From positions 1 to 11,188 of the forward strand of contig CAJPSM010000038.1 in assembly GCA_905373305.1 (NCBI GenBank): 11,188 nucleotides of DNA, in the 5' to 3' direction. A model generated the notes under the pieces. The model ran no database searches, was not told where the DNA came from, and worked only from the letters and a program-made list of their open reading frames with translations. Below are positions 4,118 to 11,188 of the stretch, piece after piece; the stretch's first letter is position 1; the number at the start of each line of letters is the position of its first letter. A program made the translations under genes and the position numbers. The DNA is from an uncultured Streptococcus sp. GTDB lineage: Bacteria; Bacillota; Bacilli; Lactobacillales; Streptococcaceae.

Positions 4118-5926
4118 ATGTGTGGAATTGTCGGTGTTGTTGGAAACACAAATGCAACTGATATTTTGATTCAAGGGCTTGAAAAGCTCGAATACCGTGG
4201 CTATGATTCTGCGGGGATTTTTGTCCTAGGTGGTGCTGAAAATCATCTAGTCAAGGCTGTTGGTCGTATCGCAGAATTGTCTGCTAAAACTACCGGTGTT
4301 GAGGGAAAAACTGGTATCGGACATACGCGTTGGGCGACTCATGGTAAACCAACCGAGGACAACGCTCACCCACATCGCTCTGAGACTGGACGTTTTGTCT
4401 TGGTCCACAATGGAGTGATTGAGAACTACCTTGAAATCAAGGAAGAATACCTTGCAGGTCACCACTTCAAGGGGCAAACAGATACGGAAATAGCCGTTCA
4501 CTTGATTGGAAAATTTGTCGAAGAAGACGGCTTGTCAGTTCTCGAGGCCTTCAAAAAAGCTCTTCACATCATCCGTGGTTCTTATGCCTTTGCCTTGATT
4601 GACTCTGAAAATCCAGATGTTATCTATGTAGCTAAAAATAAATCACCACTTTTGATTGGTCTTGGAGAAGGCTATAACATGGTCTGCTCAGATGCTATGG
4701 CTATGATTCGTGAGACCAACCAATACATGGAAATCCATGATCAAGAGTTGGTAATCGTCAAGGCTGATAGCGTCGAAGTTCAAGACTATGATGGCAATCG
4801 CCGTGAGCGTGCTAGCTACACTGCTGAACTCGATTTGTCAGATATCGGTAAGGGGACTTACCCTTACTACATGCTCAAGGAAATTGACGAGCAGCCAACG
4901 GTGATGCGTAAACTCATCCAAGCCTATACAGATGAGGCTGGTCAAGTAGTCGTTGATCCAGCTATCATCAAGGCTGTTCAAGACGCTGACCGTATTTACA
5001 TCCTTGCAGCTGGTACATCTTACCACGCAGGATTTGCTTCTAAGAAAATGCTGGAAGAATTGACTGATACGCCAGTTGAACTTGGAATCTCTTCTGAATG
5101 GGGCTACGGCATGCCACTTCTCAGCAAGAAACCACTCTTTATCTTTATCAGCCAGTCTGGTGAAACAGCGGATAGTCGTCAGGTTTTGGTCAAGGCCAAT
5201 GAAATGGGCATCCCAAGCTTGACAGTGACAAACGTGCCAGGTTCAACTCTTTCACGTGAAGCCAACCATACCATGCTTCTTCATGCAGGGCCTGAAATCG
5301 CCGTGGCTTCAACCAAGGCCTACACAGCACAAATCGCAGCTCTTGCCTTCCTTGCAAAAGCAGTCGGTGAAGCAAACGGCAATGCCAAAGCGCAAGCCTT
5401 TGACCTGATTCGTGAGCTGTCTATCGTGGCTCAGTCTATCGAATCAACTCTTTCTGAGAAGGAAACGATTGATGCTAAGGTTCGTGATCTTCTTGAAACA
5501 ACTCGCAACGCCTTTTACATCGGACGTGGTCAAGACTATTATGTAGCCATGGAAGCAAGTCTCAAACTTAAAGAGATTTCTTACATCCAGTGTGAAGGTT
5601 TTGCGGCAGGAGAACTCAAGCACGGAACCATTGCCTTGATTGAAGAGGGGACACCTGTCTTGGCCCTCCTGTCAGATCCAGTCCTTGCCAATCATACTCG
5701 TGGAAATATCCAAGAAGTCGCAGCCCGTGGTGCCAAGGTTCTCACCATCGCAGAAGAAAATGTCGCTAAAGAGACAGACGATATCGTCCTTACGACCGTT
5801 CACCCTTACCTCTCACCAATCTCAATGGTTGTACCAACTCAATTGGTCGCTTACTTTGCAACACTCCACCGTGGCCTTGATGTGGACAAACCACGTAACC
5901 TTGCTAAGTCAGTAACAGTAGAATAA
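4118..5926 (+). CDS. glmS: Glutamine--fructose-6-phosphate aminotransferase (isomerizing)
   Basis: GlmS makes glucosamine-6-phosphate from fructose-6-phosphate and glutamine, the entry step to UDP-GlcNAc and peptidoglycan. The 602-aa product has the family's usual length. The start must be at 4118 because Cys2 (MCGIVGVVG) becomes the N-terminal nucleophile of the class II amidotransferase domain. The frame is open upstream to 4016, but that extension lies mostly before the transcription start and would bury the cysteine. Further motifs are RGYDSAG (27-33), GHTRWATHG (68-76), HNGVIENY (98-105) and TDTE (121-124). Two SIS domains follow in the C-terminal part, with AAGTSYHA and SQSGETADS in the first and AFYIGRGQDYY in the second. 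The tail LDVDKPRNLAKSVTVE is the canonical end. It is transcribed alone, with likely NagR-type control. Confidence 0.97.
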   Translation: MCGIVGVVGNTNATDILIQGLEKLEYRGYDSAGIFVLGGAENHLVKAVGRIAELSAKTTGVEGKTGIGHTRWATHGKPTEDNAHPHRSETGRFVLVHNGVIENYLEIKEEYLAGHHFKGQTDTEIAVHLIGKFVEEDGLSVLEAFKKALHIIRGSYAFALIDSENPDVIYVAKNKSPLLIGLGEGYNMVCSDAMAMIRETNQYMEIHDQELVIVKADSVEVQDYDGNRRERASYTAELDLSDIGKGTYPYYMLKEIDEQPTVMRKLIQAYTDEAGQVVVDPAIIKAVQDADRIYILAAGTSYHAGFASKKMLEELTDTPVELGISSEWGYGMPLLSKKPLFIFISQSGETADSRQVLVKANEMGIPSLTVTNVPGSTLSREANHTMLLHAGPEIAVASTKAYTAQIAALAFLAKAVGEANGNAKAQAFDLIRELSIVAQSIESTLSEKETIDAKVRDLLETTRNAFYIGRGQDYYVAMEASLKLKEISYIQCEGFAAGELKHGTIALIEEGTPVLALLSDPVLANHTRGNIQEVAARGAKVLTIAEENVAKETDDIVLTTVHPYLSPISMVVPTQLVAYFATLHRGLDVDKPRNLAKSVTVE

Positions 5927-5932
5927 ACTAAG

Positions 5933-5958
5933 AAAGTCTAGTTAATCTAGACTTTTTT
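5933..5958 (+). terminator. Intrinsic terminator of glmS
   Basis: A perfect 9-bp stem AAAGTCTAG (5933-5941) and CTAGACTTT (5947-5955) has loop TTAAT and a T run continuing to 5958. It starts 7 bases after the glmS stop codon. Confidence 0.92.
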
Positions 5959-6248
5959 GCTCTCTCTTGGTATACTTGAGTGAGGAGCCACTGTATTAGT
6001 AACTAAGTTATTTATCCTGAAAAGAAATAAAGTATTATTGCTATGCTAGGCTGGATCAGTCCCAAACTCAGAGGGAATCAAAAGAACAGAAAGAACGATT
6101 TTTGATAGTGCAGATAAAACTTCCATTCTAATGAAAAACTATGATAGCCACACACCGATTAATGAGGACTACAGTTTTGGTACAAAGGATAGAGCATACT
6201 ATCTAGTGGAATATATACTAGTTTATACCAAGTACAAGATAAAATAGC
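5959..6248. other. Spacer with a relict-looking reading frame
   Basis: There is no intact gene between the glmS terminator and the restriction operon terminator. On the + strand a 65-codon stretch is open from 6050 to the stop at 6245-6247. It reads protein-like (…SADKTSILMKNYDSHTPI…, …NEDYSFGTKDRAYYLVEY…). Its only ATG (6131) has no ribosome-binding site and would give 38 residues. I do not recognise it; it may be the C-terminal fossil of a lost gene. A 9-bp inverted repeat CTTGGTATA (5966-5974) / TATACCAAG (6224-6232) flanks the stretch, but is too short to call a mobile element. Confidence 0.35.
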
Positions 6249-6285
6249 AAAAAAAGGCGATTATCCAAGTGGAAATCGTCTTTTT
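6249..6285 (-). terminator. Intrinsic terminator of the mod-res operon (bidirectional-looking)
   Basis: A long hairpin pairs 6249-6266 with 6271-6285 around the loop AAGT, with one bulged base and one wobble (+) or mismatch (-). On the - strand it is followed by a run of seven T residues (6255-6249), five bases after the res stop codon. The + strand side also ends in TTTTT (6281-6285), so it may stop transcription from both sides. Confidence 0.8.
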
Positions 6286-6290
6286 GATAC

Positions 6291-9029
6291 TTAGAATAAG
6301 TCCAGCCTAATATTTCCACCAAAATGTGGTTTTTCAAGAGCTATCTGTGCTAATTGATTGAGTGTTTGTTTACTATTCTCTTGATTATAGAATTTAAGTC
6401 CTTTAATGATAACTCCATCAATTTCATCTTCGAAAATCAAATCTTCTTGATGGTCGTTGATGTATGAAAGGAGTTCCTCCTTCCATCTATCTTTTTCTGC
6501 CAATTGTTCACCTTTGGGTTCGATGAAGATTTGAAGATAGTAATCCTTATTTTGAAGAAGTAGGATAAAGTCTGGTTGAAACCCTGAAAAATTGATTTCC
6601 CGTGGATTCTCTTCAAATTGGTGCAATTTCAATCGTTCAACTTTATCTGTCCCCTTTAGCATGTTTTCGTCCATTCGAATGAGGAAAACATCACCGTATT
6701 GTTCTCTTAGTTCATCAATATGATTGGCGATAGCATTAACTAGATTTTCCTCATTTCTATTGATTATAGCAGATTGGTAAGCAAAAAAGTCAAATTTTTC
6801 AAAACTAATATTAGCTACTTTTTGTTCGATGAAGGAACTACTCTGTTTAGCCGTATCATAATTAGGTATTCGTTTGCGATAATCAACGAGATATTCTGTA
6901 ATTGGATATCCGATAAAGCGGTTCGTACCTCTTGCTTTGCGATAACCTGCCTTTATTTGGGCAGCCAGTAGGTTAAAAAAGTTATCAACAATTTTCAGCT
7001 TTTCCATAGCGGAAAAATCTTCTACAATGGTTTCTTTTTCTGTTGTGACAGAGAGTGTAAGATTTTGCAAATCTAGCCAATTTTCACCCCAAAAATTTTC
7101 CATAGACTTGAGATTTGGAAGATATCTTTTCAGATTTTCAAATCGGAAAAAGTTAGAGCGGCTAATTGATTTTCTAAAATAACGAATATCAATTCCCCTC
7201 AATTGAGACGTTTTTAACTCTATTGCTTCAGCTGAAAGGTAAGCTGTTTCATAGGTGGATTTAAAATAGGTTACATTGGCTAACTTAGAAATTTCAATAC
7301 CATATGCACGTAAATTTACATAGTGACTGTCAGGAATTTCCTCAGTTTCATTATAGTAAAGCTTACCTGTTTTAAAGATTTGGGTTTTCTTGAAAGAGGG
7401 TTTCAGTTTGATTTCAATTGGAGGATTTTTTTCATCAGTCCCAGTCGCAAGATTCATCTTGTCAAGTGATGCCATCAAATTCTTGATGTATTGCGGTTCA
7501 TTAAGGGTATGGTAGTGTAGTGTTTCCAACAAAAGACTTGCTGTTTCATCTGATTCATCAAATCGTCTTTGGTAAGAAATCTTTTGATTTAAGGAGAAAG
7601 GATTGTATCGCGCCCCACGTCCGATCAACTGAGCCTCGGAATTGGTTGATTTAGCATCTCTTTTATCATTCATTTTTCCCAAGTTGCTAATACGAACGAT
7701 ATCGTAAAGATTGAGGACATCCCAACCTTCTGTTAATTTTGCTACGGCAAAGACTACACGGTACAGATTATTGGGCGATTCAAGCGAATTGAGGGCTTGA
7801 TACTGTCCTGTTTCTAGCAACCCTTTTGAGCCACTATCTGAATCATTTGCATTTAGAATTCTAGCTGGTGAAAAACCACGCTTAATTTCTCGAACAACAG
7901 TTGAAAGATCATCCTTTTCGAGATAATACTGATAAGCTAGCTGTAGAGTATGGCTTTGCTCTTCTGATACACTTCTCGATTGTGAAATAAGGAACGACCT
8001 TAAACTTTCCACAGTCAGACTATCAATCATCTCATTGAATAGCTTATTTGCTTCATAGGAAGCATCAATTTTATGTGATTTGAAAAGAATGACTGGTTTT
8101 ATCTCAATCCCAAATTTTTCTAGAGCAAATTTGCGACGATATTCACTCAGAAGAACGGTACTAAGCATGTTATCTTCGTTGGAATTCCCCGTTTGAATGC
8201 GTCTTACATTTTTTGAATATCGTTCTTTGATGTATGAATCCAAGGTATAACGGTAAATAATCTTATCTCGATATTTTTGATAAATGGTCTCATCGTCAAA
8301 ATCAAGTGTTGCGGTAAATTCTAGCAAGAGATTATCAGCATGTGCGTGAAGAAGAGAAAGTAGGCTTTTTTCCCATGAGATTTTTTCCAATTCTGCTTTA
8401 TTTTTCTTTTTCGTAGAAGCAGAATAGTGATGGGCTTCATCCGCCAGAATAACCATTTTTGTCTTCTGGTAATCTTTTAATGACATGATATTTTCTGCCT
8501 GTGTGAAGAGGTCATTTGTCAATGTTTGAATTGAAACAAACTTAATATTAATTACATTTTTATTAGGAAAATCTGGAAATCTTCCTGAAATCTGGTTGAT
8601 AAAGATATGTTCCCCATCAATTTCTAAGTTAGAATTGAAAAGAAACTTAGTAGATTGAGCACTCGTTAGATTATCAATGGTCTTACTTAGAACACCATTT
8701 GTATTCACTGTAAACAGAAAATTTTGATACCCTTTTTCTTTATAAAGATAGAGGATTAAACCAGCCATCAAATCAGTCTTTCCCGAACCAGTTGCCATAT
8801 TGAACATCAGCTGTCTTGGTTTTCGAAACTTGAAAGTATCCGATGCTTGAGTGTAATGAAAATAGCGAATAGCTTCACTCTGATAAGAACGTGGTTCATG
8901 CTTGAGATTTTCTACAATATACTGTGGTAATTCCCAACCATGCTGTTCGTTCAAAATATCCATATCCAGCTGTTTCAATTCATCGAAGAGTTCAAAGATC
9001 AGTTCTTTTTTCTTTGCTTTTCTAACCAT
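6291..9029 (-). CDS. res: Type III restriction-modification system, restriction subunit Res
   Basis: Res is the ATP-dependent motor and nuclease of a type III restriction system. It acts only in complex with Mod and cuts DNA carrying unmethylated sites in opposite orientation. The 912-aa length is usual for Res. SF2 helicase motifs come in order: RSYQ (47-50), Walker A ATGSGKT (79-85), DEAH (197-200), TAT (239-241), motif V LTEGWD (432-437) and motif VI QLIGRGARY (467-475). The nuclease domain near the C-terminus shows PD (819-820) and EPKG (837-840), the PD-(D/E)XK pattern. The ATG overlaps the mod stop codon by one base (TAATG), with GGAGAG just upstream inside mod, so translation is coupled. 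All key residues are present and the gene appears intact. It is A+T-richer than ruvB or glmS, consistent with acquisition by transfer. Confidence 0.95.
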   Translation of the reverse strand: MVRKAKKKELIFELFDELKQLDMDILNEQHGWELPQYIVENLKHEPRSYQSEAIRYFHYTQASDTFKFRKPRQLMFNMATGSGKTDLMAGLILYLYKEKGYQNFLFTVNTNGVLSKTIDNLTSAQSTKFLFNSNLEIDGEHIFINQISGRFPDFPNKNVINIKFVSIQTLTNDLFTQAENIMSLKDYQKTKMVILADEAHHYSASTKKKNKAELEKISWEKSLLSLLHAHADNLLLEFTATLDFDDETIYQKYRDKIIYRYTLDSYIKERYSKNVRRIQTGNSNEDNMLSTVLLSEYRRKFALEKFGIEIKPVILFKSHKIDASYEANKLFNEMIDSLTVESLRSFLISQSRSVSEEQSHTLQLAYQYYLEKDDLSTVVREIKRGFSPARILNANDSDSGSKGLLETGQYQALNSLESPNNLYRVVFAVAKLTEGWDVLNLYDIVRISNLGKMNDKRDAKSTNSEAQLIGRGARYNPFSLNQKISYQRRFDESDETASLLLETLHYHTLNEPQYIKNLMASLDKMNLATGTDEKNPPIEIKLKPSFKKTQIFKTGKLYYNETEEIPDSHYVNLRAYGIEISKLANVTYFKSTYETAYLSAEAIELKTSQLRGIDIRYFRKSISRSNFFRFENLKRYLPNLKSMENFWGENWLDLQNLTLSVTTEKETIVEDFSAMEKLKIVDNFFNLLAAQIKAGYRKARGTNRFIGYPITEYLVDYRKRIPNYDTAKQSSSFIEQKVANISFEKFDFFAYQSAIINRNEENLVNAIANHIDELREQYGDVFLIRMDENMLKGTDKVERLKLHQFEENPREINFSGFQPDFILLLQNKDYYLQIFIEPKGEQLAEKDRWKEELLSYINDHQEDLIFEDEIDGVIIKGLKFYNQENSKQTLNQLAQIALEKPHFGGNIRLDLF

Positions 9030-11071
9030 TATCTCTCTCCATAAAAACTCTTATTGAAATCATAATCTGATTGGGATAATTGCGATTTAATGGTTTCATC
9101 ATCAATTTCAGAGTAGTTGTGATAGAGCTGGTTTTTGTCAATAATCTTCACAAGAATTTTTTTCTGCATTTCAAAATCTTCATCCCAGATAGATTGAGCA
9201 ACTTCTTTTAAATCCACTCTGAAATCAAAATCAAGTGTGGCTTTCATGTCGTCAAAGATAGCTTTTAATTCCTCAGAATTTTTAGAGTTAAGGACAATAT
9301 CAATAAAGGTCGAGTTTTTATCCATTAATTCAGCATAGACAAATGAACCTCCACCATCCCAACCAATAGCTTTCGAGATTCCAGTAGAATCACCATTAAC
9401 TACATTTTTCAATCTCTTAACAATCAAATCCTCAATATACTCCATCTGTTCTATAGTGATATATTGACGATTCATTTTATGAGCTACAGCTGCTGTGGTT
9501 CCAGATCCTCCAAAAAAATCAAGTATAATATCATTTTCTTCACTAGAACTTGCAATAATTCTGTGTATTAATTTTTCTGGTTTTTTTCCATTTTCTAATG
9601 ATACACCCCCCTCTGTTTTAATACTACTCCATGAAATATCTTCCCAAAGAGTTCCTGCTTTCTCGGTCTTATAAACCTCCCCATCCTCAATATAAGCAGT
9701 TTCTTTTAAAAAACTAACTAATCGTTTAGTCGAACCAATAAATCCAACATCAACTATCTTGCCTTTATTCTTACCAGAAACCGGTTTATAACGAGCAATT
9801 GTGTAACCATCATCGGTAACATTATTTCTCACTCTACTTCTAATAGACGTTTGAGCATTTTCTGTGGTAAAAATTTTATCTAAATACTTCTTATATATTT
9901 CACCTTCATCTAACCCCTCTTCAGCCATCAATGAGTTAATCGTCTTAGTCTCATAACCTTTCACTTGATAAAGTTCAATACAATCCCCACGACCATCAAC
10001 TGTCTCTCCAATTTTTTCTAGTTCTCCAGGATTTACTAAAACAGTTTTATAAGCAAAGTTTTTCCCGTTTTCTCTACGTTCTTGTATGTAATCCATCAGT
10101 TTATATGGTTTTGTCTGAATATTAATACGAGCATCATCATTAGCGTAGATGAGTATAAATTCTGTGTTCTTCTTAAGTCTTCTATCCTCTCCTCCGCCAC
10201 TAGCTCCAGAAGAAGATTTGGACTTAATAGTAACTGTATTTAAATAAGATCCTTCTCCAAAAATTTCATCTAGTAATACTTTAAGATAGGCATGTTGTGA
10301 ATCATCGGTCTGTACCCAAAGTGTTCCGTCAGTCTTTAATAACTCTTTCGCAATTTTCAATCTATTTGTCATGAAAACCAGCCAAGTAGATCTACTAAAT
10401 TTATCATTATAAATAAAGCTATCTGATCCAGTGTTATACGGAGGATCTATAAAAATACATTTAACTTTCCCTGCAAAACGTTTTTTTAAACTATGCAGAG
10501 CAAGAAGATTATTCCCTTTGATAATAAGATTATCAGTATCATTGATTTCTGAAATATCTGACTCTCCATTCTCGTCATATTTTTTAGCATTTTTAAAAAT
10601 CTTATTATCGAGAAGAACGTCAATTTCTTCATGGGCTATTGTTTCATTTAAAAAAGATTCGATGACACCTTCCTCTTCGTTATCTTCCTTGCTCATACCA
10701 GCTTTTAAGATACCATCTTTGTAGGGGAAATTTAGGACAACATCTGTCACTTCATCCAAATAACGATTATTCGTGAATAGTCCAATTTTGTTAGTGTAAC
10801 GTGTGTAAGAGTTTGACCAATATTCATCAACTTCAAGCATTTGAATGATATCATTGATTTTCAAAATTGTCGCACCAGCAATATCCTCGGTAAATGCTTC
10901 ATTTAGAATTGCATTTGTCAAAATCTTTTCAACCAACTCAGGTTTATAATTATCTAAATCTACTATAATAGCGTCTTTTTTTAATAGTCCCTCAGCTACA
11001 TACTGTTCATCAAAGCTTTCTACCACCTCTCGTAGGGCTTGTTGAATCGCTGTTTCGAATGCCTGACTCAT
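9029..11071 (-). CDS. mod: Type III restriction-modification system, site-specific DNA (adenine-N6) methyltransferase Mod
   Basis: Mod recognises the target site and methylates adenine at N6 on one strand; it is also the specificity subunit for Res. The 680-aa protein has the beta-class motif order typical of type III Mod: motif X-like GNNLLALHSL (186-195), motif IV DPPYNTGSDSF (209-219), then, after a long target-recognition region (about 285-480), motif I DFFGGSGTT (518-526). The conserved tail includes GWDGGGSFVYAEL (570-582). The start is preceded by GAGGG seven or eight bases upstream. It is followed directly by res. The recognition sequence cannot be read from the protein. Unlike many phase-variable mod genes, it contains no long simple-sequence repeat; the longest homopolymers are three 7-base A/T runs. 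It appears intact and probably functional. Confidence 0.95.
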   Translation of the reverse strand: MSQAFETAIQQALREVVESFDEQYVAEGLLKKDAIIVDLDNYKPELVEKILTNAILNEAFTEDIAGATILKINDIIQMLEVDEYWSNSYTRYTNKIGLFTNNRYLDEVTDVVLNFPYKDGILKAGMSKEDNEEEGVIESFLNETIAHEEIDVLLDNKIFKNAKKYDENGESDISEINDTDNLIIKGNNLLALHSLKKRFAGKVKCIFIDPPYNTGSDSFIYNDKFSRSTWLVFMTNRLKIAKELLKTDGTLWVQTDDSQHAYLKVLLDEIFGEGSYLNTVTIKSKSSSGASGGGEDRRLKKNTEFILIYANDDARINIQTKPYKLMDYIQERRENGKNFAYKTVLVNPGELEKIGETVDGRGDCIELYQVKGYETKTINSLMAEEGLDEGEIYKKYLDKIFTTENAQTSIRSRVRNNVTDDGYTIARYKPVSGKNKGKIVDVGFIGSTKRLVSFLKETAYIEDGEVYKTEKAGTLWEDISWSSIKTEGGVSLENGKKPEKLIHRIIASSSEENDIILDFFGGSGTTAAVAHKMNRQYITIEQMEYIEDLIVKRLKNVVNGDSTGISKAIGWDGGGSFVYAELMDKNSTFIDIVLNSKNSEELKAIFDDMKATLDFDFRVDLKEVAQSIWDEDFEMQKKILVKIIDKNQLYHNYSEIDDETIKSQLSQSDYDFNKSFYGER

Positions 11072-11101
11072 ACAAGTCCCTCACTTTCATACACAACAGA
11101 A

Positions 11102-11137
11102 AAGACCTTTTCACAAAAATGTGAAAAAGTCTGTTTT
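11102..11137. terminator. Hairpin upstream of mod, terminator-like
   Basis: A 12-bp stem pairs 11103-11114 with 11121-11132 around an A-rich 6-nt loop. On the - strand the pairing is complete (one G-U) and is followed by TTTT and then C, giving a weak terminator or attenuator about 30 bases before the mod start. On the + strand there is one C-A mismatch, followed by GTTTT. It could insulate mod from transcription entering from the right, or be the terminator of a former + strand neighbour. Confidence 0.5.
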
Positions 11138-11142
11138 AGGGC

Positions 11143-11171
11143 TTGACAAAAAATACGCTTGATTACATAAT
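11143..11171 (+). promoter_or_regulatory. Strong outward promoter at the right edge
   Basis: TTGACA (11143-11148), a 17-base A/T-rich spacer and CATAAT (11166-11171) form a near-consensus sigma-A promoter reading out of the window. The start would be near 11178. The gene it serves is not visible. It is divergent from mod, for which I find only a weak promoter candidate (- strand TATGAA, 11091-11086). Confidence 0.7.
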
Positions 11172-11173
11172 CA
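11160..11173. promoter_or_regulatory. Palindrome over the -10 of the right-edge promoter
   Basis: TGATTA (11160-11165) and TAATCA (11168-11173) form a perfect inverted repeat with a 2-base centre that covers the -10. This is the typical position for a repressor operator. I cannot name the regulator: a comparison with the ARG box consensus leaves four mismatches in 14. Confidence 0.4.
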
Positions 11174-11188
11174 GCGTGAGCTGTGAGC

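Noticed and set aside
5640..5915. 91-codon frame inside glmS in another frame
   Set aside because: It is fully inside a conserved SIS-domain coding region and has no independent start signals or recognisable domain.
5966..6232. 9-bp inverted repeat CTTGGTATA/TATACCAAG as ends of a small mobile element, or as further NagR sites
   Set aside because: The matched arms are too short, no target duplication is seen, and there is no promoter beside them to regulate.
9512..10487. Seven-base A/T homopolymers in mod (about 9512-9518, 9581-9587, 10481-10487) as phase-variation switches
   Set aside because: Runs of seven are ordinary in A+T-rich coding DNA and shorter than the tracts of known phase-variable mod genes; the frame is intact.
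10431..10724. Long open frame opposite mod on the + strand, and similar frames opposite ruvB, glmS and res
   Set aside because: They lie antisense to well-supported genes, lack ribosome-binding sites and have no recognisable protein features.

Overview
The window looks like chromosomal DNA from a mitis-group Streptococcus (S. mitis, S. oralis or S. pneumoniae type). RuvB and GlmS read as typical streptococcal proteins. The left edge carries two small RNAs of the CiaRH-controlled csRNA family, with a textbook CiaR site (GTTAAG-N5-TTTAAG) in front of the second. No database search was possible, so species-level placement is inference.

Left part (1-1883, + strand): two tandem csRNA genes end in near-identical intrinsic terminators. 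They are followed by ruvB (Holliday junction helicase motor), whose extended -10 lies only 6 nt before the ATG, and by an overlapping gene for a COG3575-type nucleotidyltransferase-fold protein. Next come about 330 bp without an intact gene, then a stand-alone Gtf3-like glycosyltransferase (2218-3222). Its promoter is overlapped by a 14/16 match to the CcpA cre consensus. The gene ends at a strong terminator, and the spacer in front of that terminator may hold IS debris.

Centre (3431-5958): a small EamA-type membrane protein on the - strand has its own terminator and promoter. It is divergent from glmS on the + strand. The glmS control region has a near-consensus promoter bracketed by two identical 13-bp sites that match the core of NagR (GntR/HutC family) operators. 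The leader has an SD-like run separated from the start codon by a small hairpin. There is no room for a glmS ribozyme. Together this suggests repressor control of amino-sugar synthesis.

Right part (5959-11188): after the glmS terminator comes about 290 bp with only a relict-looking reading frame. It is followed by a complete two-gene type III restriction-modification operon on the - strand: mod (N6-adenine methyltransferase, 680 aa), then res (SF2 translocase plus nuclease, 912 aa). The two are coupled by a TAATG stop/start overlap. The operon is visibly A+T-richer than ruvB or glmS, ends at a compact terminator, and is preceded by a hairpin. It is best read as an acquired defence module. At the right edge a strong + strand promoter with a palindrome over its -10 drives something beyond the window.

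I see no CRISPR array, tRNA, rRNA or intact transposase. The most interesting material is regulatory (csRNA pair, apparently leaderless ruvB, dual operators at glmS) rather than a new protein system.
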